Origin: CAZKFN01 sp964552035
GTDB lineage: Bacteria > Bacteroidota > Bacteroidia > Flavobacteriales_E > Vicingaceae
Length of the DNA stretch: 6,568 bases
Assembly: GCA_964552035.1 (NCBI GenBank)
Contig: CAZKFN010000106.1
Location: forward strand, 1-6,568
Direction of reading: 5' to 3'
The notes below the pieces were generated by a model that ran no database searches, was not told the DNA's origin, and saw nothing but the letters and a program-made list of their open reading frames with translations. Positions 1-5,468 of the stretch are shown piece after piece; position 1 is the first letter of the stretch; the number at the start of each line of letters is the position of its first letter. Both the position numbers and the translations under genes were made by a program.

Positions 1-25
1 CTCTCATGACCTTTTTCAATCTACC

Positions 26-50
26 TACAAATTGCGAACTTTATTGTACG
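26..50. repeat. Imperfect direct repeat, left copy (possible IS-end remnant)
   Basis: This stretch reads TACAAAT, seven bases, then TTTATTGTA. The same two blocks in the same order and orientation occur at 5352-5377, separated there by nine bases instead of seven. The two copies bracket the whole R-M island, and the right copy lies just upstream of an IS21 istA remnant. An IS-end origin is inference; two short AT-rich blocks could match by chance. The rest of 1-98 shows no gene I can support. Confidence 0.3.
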
Positions 51-98
51 CTACCAAAAAGACCTTGCACTTACATTTATTAATTTTAAATAATCTTA

Positions 99-127
99 TT
101 GATTATTGTCTTATTTTAGGCTATATT
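99..127 (+). promoter_or_regulatory. Promoter of the controller-methyltransferase operon
   Basis: A -35 box TTGATT (99-104, four of six to consensus) and a -10 box TATATT (122-127, five of six) are separated by exactly 17 bp. Transcription would start near 134, giving a leader of about 33 nt before the start codon at 167. The 11-bp TAGGC repeats overlap the spacer and the -10 box, so a protein bound to them should block polymerase. Confidence 0.6.
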
Positions 128-145
128 TAGGCTAAAAATAGGCCA
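113..145 (+). promoter_or_regulatory. Three 11-bp direct repeats, probable operator
   Basis: Three consecutive 11-bp units, 113-123, 124-134 and 135-145, read ATTTTAGGCTA, TATTTAGGCTA and AAAATAGGCCA. The TAGGC core starts at 117, 128 and 139, so the cores fall on the same face of the helix. The array covers the -10 box and probable start site of the promoter and ends 21 bp before the AbrB-like gene. I infer an operator for autoregulation by that protein; the repeats are directly visible, the binder is not. Confidence 0.6.
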
Positions 146-166
146 TAAAGTGGGGGAGGAATTACC

Positions 167-361
167 ATGATAGATGATATGTTGGAAGATTTTATATATT
201 TAAACACTTATGTTATTCAAAAAGATATGAGAATTAGATTGCCAAAGACAATTTTACAAAACATGGACATTCAAAAAGGAAAAACTGCTTTCGATTTCTA
301 TATGAAATCTGATAAAAGTATGATTGTATTAAAAGTGAGGAAAAATAACTCCAATGTATAG
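167..361 (+). CDS. Small AbrB-like DNA-binding protein, candidate R-M controller
   Basis: This 64-aa protein resembles the AbrB/SpoVT/MazE swapped-hairpin fold. Residues about 14-57 follow the family pattern: a strand, then D-x-R-I-x-L-P-K (residues 20-27), a short helix with hydrophobic residues, I-x-x-G-K (35-39), and a closing strand MIVLKV (52-57). Such proteins bind DNA as dimers and are often transcriptional regulators or antitoxins. The start is set by a strong GGAGG at 155-159, seven bases before ATG. Its stop overlaps the start of the first methyltransferase by eight bases, so the two are co-expressed. It sits directly behind a repeat array over its own promoter, which suggests autorepression and control of the cassette. 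Classical R-M controller proteins are helix-turn-helix, so an AbrB-type controller would be unusual. It could instead be an antitoxin-like leftover; no toxin gene is visible. Confidence 0.75.
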   Translation: MIDDMLEDFIYLNTYVIQKDMRIRLPKTILQNMDIQKGKTAFDFYMKSDKSMIVLKVRKNNSNV

Positions 362-1451
362 TTTTTTTTCTCGCCTAACATTTCATCAATTAGATTCAGT
401 TAATAATCCGCACTCTATTCATGGAATTTATCCATATAGGGGTAAAATATCAGCTATTGATGCAAGAAAAATTATTAAACAACTACCTAAAAACATGACT
501 TTACTTGATCCTTTTTGTGGTTCTGGAACTATAATTTATGAAGCTCAGAAACATGGACTAGAAGTTATCGGTGTCGATAGCAATCCTCTTGCTTATGAGT
601 TATCCAGATCAAAAATTGAATTGATTGATGATAAATATAGAAAAAGTATAATAAAGCAAACTAAAGAAATAATTGAAAATTCTATAACAGTTCAAAACGA
701 AAATAAAATGAATACTATGCCTGAAGAAGCCCTAAAAGCATTTCACGTTAATAGTTCTAGAGAAATTATGGCTGTGAGCACATTTTTAGGCAAAATGGAC
801 CCCTACATTAGGGCGGCATATTATGGTGCCATAGCACTAACTGCTAGAGGGTGCAATCATTATAAATGGACTTCAAGTACAGTTGGAAAGAATATTGAAC
901 CTAAACGATATATTAATTTTTATGAAAAATTTTTGCTGAAAGTTAAAAAACACTTAAAATACACTAATAATTTAGGGCTGAAAAATGGAAAAGTATACAA
1001 AAATGATAGCCGATTTCTAACAGAATTTATATCAGAAAAAAGTATTGATATTGTATTCACTAGTCCCCCATATTTTGATGCCTTAGATTACACTGCATAT
1101 TACGGAAAATTAATTTATGATATCCATTCTGTTGATCGATTAGAAATAAAAAAAGACTTAATACAAAATATTACAACCTATGAACAGGATATGATTAAAG
1201 TATTAGACGAGCTTGATAAAGTAACTAAAGATGATTCTTTAATTGTGTTTGTCGTTGGAGATAGGAAAAGAGGGAAAGAAATAATTAATGGCGGAGATTT
1301 TTTTTCTAGCCTCTGGAACCCCTCTTATGTAGTACAAAGAGAATATAGTGGTACCTCGAGCCAAGTTTTTGATGTGCTTAATAAAACAAAAAGAAAAGAA
1401 CAAGTTGTAGTGTGGGAAAAACATGCTGGGGAGATATATAAATATGATTGA
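354..1451 (+). CDS. DNA methyltransferase 1 (motif order I then IV), probably N4-cytosine
   Basis: This 365-aa enzyme should transfer a methyl group from S-adenosylmethionine to an exocyclic amino group in DNA. The cofactor motif DPFCGSGT is at residues 52-59, followed by the motif II acidic residue D75 in GVDSNP. The catalytic motif TSPPY is at 236-240. The roughly 180 residues between them leave room for a target-recognition region, an alpha-like layout (motif I first, recognition region before motif IV). The segment around RGCNHYKWTSS lies in that middle part. TSPPY, rather than D/NPPY, favours N4-cytosine, but N6-adenine cannot be excluded. The start overlaps the end of the small regulator gene; GAGG at 337-340 lies 13 bases upstream, rather far, so translational coupling probably helps. 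The C-terminus overlaps methyltransferase 2. Recognition sequence unknown. Confidence 0.88.
   Translation: MYSFFSRLTFHQLDSVNNPHSIHGIYPYRGKISAIDARKIIKQLPKNMTLLDPFCGSGTIIYEAQKHGLEVIGVDSNPLAYELSRSKIELIDDKYRKSIIKQTKEIIENSITVQNENKMNTMPEEALKAFHVNSSREIMAVSTFLGKMDPYIRAAYYGAIALTARGCNHYKWTSSTVGKNIEPKRYINFYEKFLLKVKKHLKYTNNLGLKNGKVYKNDSRFLTEFISEKSIDIVFTSPPYFDALDYTAYYGKLIYDIHSVDRLEIKKDLIQNITTYEQDMIKVLDELDKVTKDDSLIVFVVGDRKRGKEIINGGDFFSSLWNPSYVVQREYSGTSSQVFDVLNKTKRKEQVVVWEKHAGEIYKYD
1428..1433 (+). promoter_or_regulatory. Ribosome binding site deciding the start of methyltransferase 2
   Basis: GGGGAG lies ten bases before the ATG at 1444. An earlier in-frame ATG at 1423 lies immediately before this site and has only a weak GGGAAA upstream. 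I therefore prefer 1444, which leaves an eight-base overlap with methyltransferase 1. Confidence 0.55.
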
Positions 1452-2286
1452 AAACTTTTTGCCAACAGGTAAGGTATATAATGTTGATAGTAGAAATATG
1501 TCTGAAATAAAAGACTCTTCTATTAATCTCATCGTAACTAGTCCTCCATATGGCGGATTAAAAGACTACCAAAATGAAGGACAAATTGGCAGGGGAAGTG
1601 GATATCTAGAATATATAAGAGAATTAGAGAAAGTTTGGGATGAATGTATAAGAGTACTAGCTCCAGATGGTAAATTGTGTATCAATATTATGCCTCTATT
1701 TGAATCGGGTAATGCTACAAAATTTAAACGAAGGGTAACAAGACTGGTTATTAATGACCTAATAAATCACATAGAAAGTAGCGAACAGATGTTTTTACTA
1801 TCTCTTTTTATATGGGACAAAAGGAAAATTGTTAGATTCAGCTCGTTTGGCAGCTATCCTTACCCAACTAACATTTTTTCAACATATCCTTATGAGTGGA
1901 TAATCGTTTTTTGCAAAGAAGGAAAAAGAAAGCCCGTCGATCCAAGAATCAAAGAACTATCTAAGTTAACTCAAAAGGAATGGGCTGAATGGGCGGTTAA
2001 TTCCTTTTGGGAAATACAACCCGCAAAAGCTCAATCTGAAAAACACCCGGCACCTTTCCCTAAAGAACTACCATATCGACTGATCAAACTTTATAGTTTT
2101 TATGGGGACACAGTATTAGATCCTTTTATGGGTTCTGGCACAACAGCTGAGGCTGCGATTGAATTAGGAAGAAATTCTATTGGATACGAAATAAATGACG
2201 AATATTTAGAATTGATAAATGATAAAATGAAGAATGGGTTAAAATCTTTTAATGAAAGCAAGATAAAGCAAAAAAGCCTTTTTTAA
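1444..2286 (+). CDS. DNA methyltransferase 2 (motif order IV then I), probably N4-cytosine
   Basis: This 280-aa protein is a beta-class amino-methyltransferase. The catalytic TSPPY is near the N-terminus (32-36), the target-recognition region lies in the middle, and the end carries motif X (HPAPFP, 201-206) and the S-adenosylmethionine motif DPFMGSGT (226-233). TSPPY suggests N4-cytosine methylation. The order is the reverse of the preceding enzyme, so the pair are not recent duplicates. Two methyltransferases in one R-M cassette usually mean an asymmetric target, one enzyme per strand. The last five residues are QKSLF, close to the QL(S/D)LF sliding-clamp binding pentapeptide. An upstream ATG at 1423 would add seven residues, but the better ribosome site favours 1444. 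The gene ends 24 bases from the convergent nuclease gene. Confidence 0.88.
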   Translation: MIENFLPTGKVYNVDSRNMSEIKDSSINLIVTSPPYGGLKDYQNEGQIGRGSGYLEYIRELEKVWDECIRVLAPDGKLCINIMPLFESGNATKFKRRVTRLVINDLINHIESSEQMFLLSLFIWDKRKIVRFSSFGSYPYPTNIFSTYPYEWIIVFCKEGKRKPVDPRIKELSKLTQKEWAEWAVNSFWEIQPAKAQSEKHPAPFPKELPYRLIKLYSFYGDTVLDPFMGSGTTAEAAIELGRNSIGYEINDEYLELINDKMKNGLKSFNESKIKQKSLF

Positions 2287-2298
2287 TGAAAAGCTTTT
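2272..2298. terminator. Hairpin between the convergent operons, possible bidirectional terminator
   Basis: A stem can pair 2272-2277 (AAAAGC) with 2293-2298 (GCTTTT), continuing after one bulged C as TTTT 2279-2282 with AAAA 2289-2292 around a six-base loop. Read leftward, the descending arm continues into a run of T. It overlaps the last codons of methyltransferase 2 and the short gap before the convergent nuclease gene. A perfect 14-bp palindrome, TGAAAAGCTTTTCA, occupies 2287-2300 within the same region. The stem is mostly A-T, so strength is uncertain. Confidence 0.4.
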
Positions 2299-2310
2299 CA
2301 AACTGTATAT

Positions 2311-3219
2311 CTAAATATTGACATCAAAAAGATCAAACTGGTTATTGGATTTAACAACAGCGCCACTCGTTAAAAGTCCAAAGGTGTTTTTGTCTAAGAA
2401 TAAATTGTGAATAAATTTTACCATATTAAAAGATGGGTCCTCCATAAATTTTATAGATAATGCCCACAACGCTGAAGCACTAATAAAAGGGATTCTATTT
2501 CCATTATTTTCAAGAAGATTATAAAATCGTTTTGTTAGATCACCTACGCCAAATGGATTATATGCACTGCCCTGGGGGTAAAGCTCTTTTTCTTCACCCC
2601 CAATTAATAAAAGCAACACAAAGCTTTTTAACTGTAAATACTCTGTTATTGTTTGAATATATTTTTCGTATTGCTCAACAAATCGTTCGTCGTTCATTGC
2701 ATCTTGTAATGTAGTCTTTGCTTCAATAAATAAAAAAAAGTCATGAGAAGTTGCACCAATATCAATGCGACCATCACGATCGAACTCTCTATTTTGTACA
2801 GGTATTTCAATAGCAGTAATTGTATTTTGGTTAGAACAGTTTTGAAACAAAGCTGTAGCCCACGGTTGAATACGGCGGGTTTCGTTGAAGCTAGTAAAGG
2901 TATCAAGATTTTTATTCCTTGGGGTAGCAATAAAATTTCTTGCAAACGGTAATTCAATTTTTTTACCTTTAAAAAAAATCGAAGAATAGTACTGCTCTTT
3001 AATCTCTTTAAATTTTTGTTTGTAAGCTGGAGTTAGGCTACCAAAGTAACAGTAATTGCAATAAAAACAAGTGTCATTAATATTGAAATTTGAATCCACC
3101 TTTTCAACTGCGTTACATTCGCTCATAACCAAACTAAAATTTTCTTGAATAAAACTAGAAGATTTATTAATAAAGTTTATTATAGATGTATATTTTCTTG
3201 TAGTAGTTATTGTGCTCAT
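2311..3219 (-). CDS. Catalytic restriction endonuclease subunit, PD-(D/E)XK with Cys4 cluster
   Basis: This 302-aa protein looks like the nuclease of the system. An N-terminal cysteine set, C35 and C51-x2-C54-x2-C57, could bind a 4Fe-4S cluster or zinc. The nuclease core follows: E138 in an AIEI strand, D153 in RIDI, then E166-A-K168 in FLFIEAK, which fits the D...E-x-K active site of PD-(D/E)XK enzymes. Q183-x3-Y187 on the following helix resembles the QxxxY element of RecB/Cas4-type nucleases. The tail carries Q294-F-D-L-F298, like a sliding-clamp motif. The start ATG overlaps the TGA of the upstream gene (ATGA), with no clear Shine-Dalgarno, implying translational coupling. The protein shares cysteine spacing and the E...RIDI...FL pattern with the first gene of the operon, so the two are probably paralogues. 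Subunit sizes near 35 and 24 kDa recall heterotetrameric BslI, but I cannot align them. Confidence 0.7.
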   Translation of the reverse strand: MSTITTTRKYTSIINFINKSSSFIQENFSLVMSECNAVEKVDSNFNINDTCFYCNYCYFGSLTPAYKQKFKEIKEQYYSSIFFKGKKIELPFARNFIATPRNKNLDTFTSFNETRRIQPWATALFQNCSNQNTITAIEIPVQNREFDRDGRIDIGATSHDFFLFIEAKTTLQDAMNDERFVEQYEKYIQTITEYLQLKSFVLLLLIGGEEKELYPQGSAYNPFGVGDLTKRFYNLLENNGNRIPFISASALWALSIKFMEDPSFNMVKFIHNLFLDKNTFGLLTSGAVVKSNNQFDLFDVNI

Positions 3220-4371
3220 AATTCGGTTACCATTTTATTAGCAAGCTCGACTATTTCTACAGGTGCTCCCGTGGATAATATATCGTTATTAACATTAGAA
3301 AGATTTTTGATGATAATATCCCCATTAGCAAAATCAATATTTAATAATAATCCTGCTAAAGAACAAATTGATAATTCTGATTGCAAAATATTTCTAACAT
3401 CTGAGCTCGGTAAAAAGAAAAAGGCATAATATTTTTCAAAGAGTTTAACAAATTTATTAAAGGATATTTTCTCATTAAAACTATTAATCATGTAAATTAT
3501 TGCAAATCTTCTATTTAAAATTATTGAATTATATTCTTGTGTTACATTTCTAATATGTTCACTTAAAGAACCAACGTTTTTATTTAAATTTGGGTAACTT
3601 AGTGTGTTAGAGACATAAGGATTTGAAGAAAAATATTCTTTTACAAATGGAGTAACTTTAAATTCACGAATTGTTAATCTTTTTGCATTCACAATATCTC
3701 GATAAAATAAATGTGCAAGTGTGTTTTGTTCGTTAGGAAGATTAACGGGCTCGATCAAGCCAGCTTGTAAACACCAAGAAGTCAATAATGACACTGTACG
3801 TGTATTGCTGTCTCTTGTGGAGAAAGTTGATAATTCTATAGGGTCATTGGTTTTTGGATAGCTTACGTAGAGCTCAGAACTATTAAAAAGTTCCTTCATT
3901 TTGAAAGCACTCTCTAAATATCCAATAATAGGACCATAAGAAAGAACACTTTGTTTCATAATTTCAAACCAAAGAGGGTCCTCAAAACGAAGGGNNNNNN
4001 NNNNGGGAGGCGAACTGTTTACCTCTTTTTGTGAAAATGAATTCTCTTTCCTTAGCTTCAACAAACCCCAAGGCTTCCCAAGCTCGCACTACAGAACTAG
4101 CTGCTTTAGCTTTTGTCGAATCATAATTGGTTGACTGAGTAATATAACATTTCGAGGAATTTAAAGGGTTATCAAGAAAAGGACAATATTGAATCTCGAA
4201 TCTACTTTTGAGGAGGGCGCAATGATTAAAAACATTGTCCTTCGCTGTATCGCTGAATCTTATATCAGAAATAGCAAAACTCGAATCTTCATAATTGTTT
4301 AAAGCTGTTTTTAGAACATAATAAAGACACTCTATCCTGCTAGAATATTTTCTGTTTAGTAAAATTGCCAT
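3216..4371 (-). CDS. Middle protein of the restriction operon, winged-helix-like, interrupted by an assembly gap
   Basis: I do not recognise the family. The sequence is split by ten N at 3995-4004, and the frame differs on the two sides. If the true gap is zero bases, the frame becomes continuous: the bases flanking the Ns form one proline codon, joining KRGKQFAS to LRFEDPLWF. The product is then about 381 aa. Residues about 86-121 (helix, then LGFVEAKEREFIFTKRGK) look like a winged-helix recognition helix and wing. A second similar element, TVSLLTSWCLQAGLIEP, lies in the second half. No nuclease motif is evident, so I infer a DNA-recognition or assembly subunit. The ATG at 4371 overlaps the TGA of the preceding gene (TGATG), preceded by a G-rich run; a TTG one codon upstream is less likely. 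Its TGA overlaps the next start as ATGA. Coupling on both sides suggests a stoichiometric complex. Confidence 0.65.
3995..4004. other. Assembly gap (10 N) of uncertain true length
   Basis: Ten N lie between GGG and GGGAGG in the middle restriction gene. Ten is probably a placeholder length. The coding frame is restored only if the real insert length is a multiple of three, including zero. The flanking G runs suggest the contigs broke at a G tract and may simply abut. Confidence 0.9.
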
Positions 4372-4985
4372 CAAGAACCCCCACTTAATAATACATTATT
4401 AACAGTGCAGATTGATTCACATTTAGCTTTATCGAGAGAGAAATTTTCTGAAGGGATTAAGGTTTTTATTTTTATACTAAATTCAGGAAATTTCTTTTCC
4501 AATGAATGGCAAATATTGACATAAGCTCTTCTGTAATATGAACGCCTACCCAAATTAGAGAGAGCCTTCACTAAAAAGACCTCTTTCCCTTTTCTAAAAA
4601 CAATGTCTATTCTTTTTTTTCTGAAATTACCTTCTGCTTTTACTTCACAAGCAAAAAGTACTTGGTTATTAGATAAATACTTTAATGCAACACTTAGCCG
4701 TTGGATGTCAGTTAAAAAATAATCAGAAATCATAGGAGTTTTTGAAAAATATTTATTGTTTACATTTTGGCAATACTTTAAGTCGCACAAGCCACAGCGA
4801 ATACAAGAGTCATTTTTATAAATTCTATTATCTTTTATAGTCAATGCATCAACAGGACAAACAAATATTTTCTGCTGCAATGGTTCTACATGTTGGGAAC
4901 TAAAAAAATAATTTATGTCTAAATTGTGATAATAGCTATCAATTAAAAACTTTTCTGGATCTCCAATTCTCAATCCATTTATCAA
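4371..4985 (-). CDS. Ferredoxin-like Cys4 protein with a degenerate nuclease core, putative restriction subunit
   Basis: This 204-aa protein is the first gene of the leftward operon. Residues 43-67 look like half of a bacterial ferredoxin: C43-P-V-D-A-L, then C61-x2-C64-x2-C67, the four ligands of one 4Fe-4S cluster, with a further C72. A nuclease-like core follows: E114 in an ACEV strand, D127 in RIDI, and a hydrophobic strand ending at 136-142. Where the 302-aa relative has E-A-K, this one has K140-A-L142, so the active site appears lost. I infer a structural or recognition half of a heteromeric endonuclease; redox sensing is an alternative. Start choice: GAGG at 4994-4997 is eight bases before TTG at 4985. 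A GTG at 4994 would add three residues but overlaps that ribosome site. The TGA overlaps the next ATG. Confidence 0.65.
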   Translation of the reverse strand: MINGLRIGDPEKFLIDSYYHNLDINYFFSSQHVEPLQQKIFVCPVDALTIKDNRIYKNDSCIRCGLCDLKYCQNVNNKYFSKTPMISDYFLTDIQRLSVALKYLSNNQVLFACEVKAEGNFRKKRIDIVFRKGKEVFLVKALSNLGRRSYYRRAYVNICHSLEKKFPEFSIKIKTLIPSENFSLDKAKCESICTVNNVLLSGGS

Positions 4986-4991
4986 AAATGA

Positions 4992-4997
4992 CACCTC
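4992..4997 (-). promoter_or_regulatory. Ribosome binding site of the first restriction gene
   Basis: On the minus strand this reads GAGGTG, a good match to the anti-Shine-Dalgarno, six bases before TTG at 4985. It makes the GTG inside it (4994-4992) an unlikely start. A TTG start would also keep expression of a potentially toxic operon modest. Confidence 0.5.
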
Positions 4998-5083
4998 ATA
5001 AAAACATCTTTTACATATAAATAAAGCAAATTATGTGCTCAAGCATTATTTGTTCTAGTAAGAGACAACTATAACACATCACA

Positions 5084-5093
5084 AGCAATTGCT
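5084..5093. promoter_or_regulatory. Palindrome at the leftward transcription start, possible operator
   Basis: AGCAATTGCT is a perfect 10-bp palindrome. It lies a few bases downstream of the predicted start (about 5096) of the restriction operon, at about +4 to +13, a typical repressor position. No protein can be assigned to it from sequence; it does not resemble the TAGGC repeats of the other promoter. Confidence 0.3.
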
Positions 5094-5102
5094 CTAGGTA
5101 GA

Positions 5103-5130
5103 ATTATAATTGTTCAATGTAAGTTGTCAA
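5103..5130 (-). promoter_or_regulatory. Consensus promoter of the restriction operon
   Basis: On the minus strand a perfect -35 TTGACA (5130-5125) and a perfect -10 TATAAT (5108-5103) are separated by 16 bp. The start would be near 5096, leaving a leader of about 110 nt. Both boxes are exact sigma-A/sigma-70 consensus, so the promoter should be strong unless repressed. It reads into the first restriction gene with no other gene between. Confidence 0.75.
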
Positions 5131-5236
5131 TTATAGGAGTTGGAAATATATAATCTGTAAAGTTAAGATTTGGGAAAAACAATAAGATATTGTAATTTTA
5201 AATTAAGAGAATTTAAAATTTCTCAGAAGATTAATG

Positions 5237-5256
5237 AATAATACTGAAGTATTATT
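5237..5256. repeat. AT-rich 9-bp inverted repeat
   Basis: AATAATACT (5237-5245) and AGTATTATT (5248-5256) are perfect inverse complements separated by two bases. The two-base centre favours a dimeric protein-binding site over an RNA hairpin. It lies upstream of the leftward promoter; function unknown. Confidence 0.4.
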
Positions 5257-5288
5257 TAACTTCTATCCATTTCTAAACTATTAGGTTC

Positions 5289-5375
5289 ACAATAAAACTT
5301 TTTACGAGTGTAAATTTTACAGGTTTCAGGACACACCAGCACTAATTTTGTTACAAATCTTGGTAAGTTTATTGT
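5289..5375. repeat. Facing ACAATAAA-type inverted repeats
   Basis: ACAATAAAACTT (5289-5300) is matched, inverted and with one A fewer, by AAGTTTATTGT (5365-5375). The same short word, as AACTTTATTGT, is at 37-47. Repeated short motifs are typical of IS21-family ends, so these may be what remains of the left end of the element; this is inference. Confidence 0.3.
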
Positions 5376-5377
5376 AG
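5352..5377. repeat. Imperfect direct repeat, right copy
   Basis: TACAAAT and TTTATTGTA blocks separated by nine bases, the counterpart of the copy at 26-50. See that entry for the comparison. Confidence 0.3.
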
Positions 5378-5390
5378 GTTTGATAGGGTA

Positions 5391-5447
5391 AATAAAAGCC
5401 TAAAACAGCCAGTTAGAGCCCTAGAATGAGGTTTTATTCTTTTTTTT
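5391..5447 (+). terminator. Possible rightward terminator before the istA remnant
   Basis: AATAAAAGCCT (5391-5401) can pair with AGGTTTTATT (5429-5438) with one bulged G, followed after one C by eight T (5440-5447). The 27-base loop is long and the stem is mostly A-T, so this is a weak call. It would insulate the IS remnant from rightward transcription. Confidence 0.3.
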
Positions 5448-5468
5448 CTCAATAGTTTTGTATCATAG

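Larger units (their letters stand above)
4995..5468. other. Gene-free stretch between the restriction operon and the IS remnant
   Basis: I see no convincing gene on either strand; the open stretches are short and lack ribosome sites. It holds the leftward promoter, a start-site palindrome, an AT-rich dyad, a set of ACAATAAA-type repeats and a possible rightward terminator, listed separately. It is very AT-rich, in contrast to the istA sequence that follows. Confidence 0.7.

Noticed and set aside
1239..1532. Open frame of 97 codons on the minus strand across the methyltransferase junction
   Set aside because: It lies wholly over two well-supported methyltransferase genes in another frame, has no recognisable domain and is rich in F, I and S as antisense AT-rich frames are.
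2287..2300. Perfect 14-bp palindrome as a restriction or regulator site
   Set aside because: It lies between convergent gene ends and is more simply part of a terminator-like hairpin region; there is no evidence for a binding protein.
2694..2957. Minus-strand open frame of 87 codons inside the 302-aa nuclease gene
   Set aside because: It overlaps the catalytic core region of the nuclease in a different frame and shows no domain of its own.
3145..3429. Plus-strand open frame of 94 codons across the junction of two restriction genes
   Set aside because: It is antisense to two coupled genes, lacks a ribosome site and has no recognisable features.
3216..4064. Separate 282-aa gene starting at 4064 on the minus strand
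   Set aside because: The apparent start lies upstream of the N gap in the wrong frame for the preceding coding sequence. The part after the gap is better read as the continuation of the gene starting at 4371.
5235..5285. 16-codon open frame starting ATG at 5235
   Set aside because: It has no ribosome site, overlaps a palindrome, and is too short to support.
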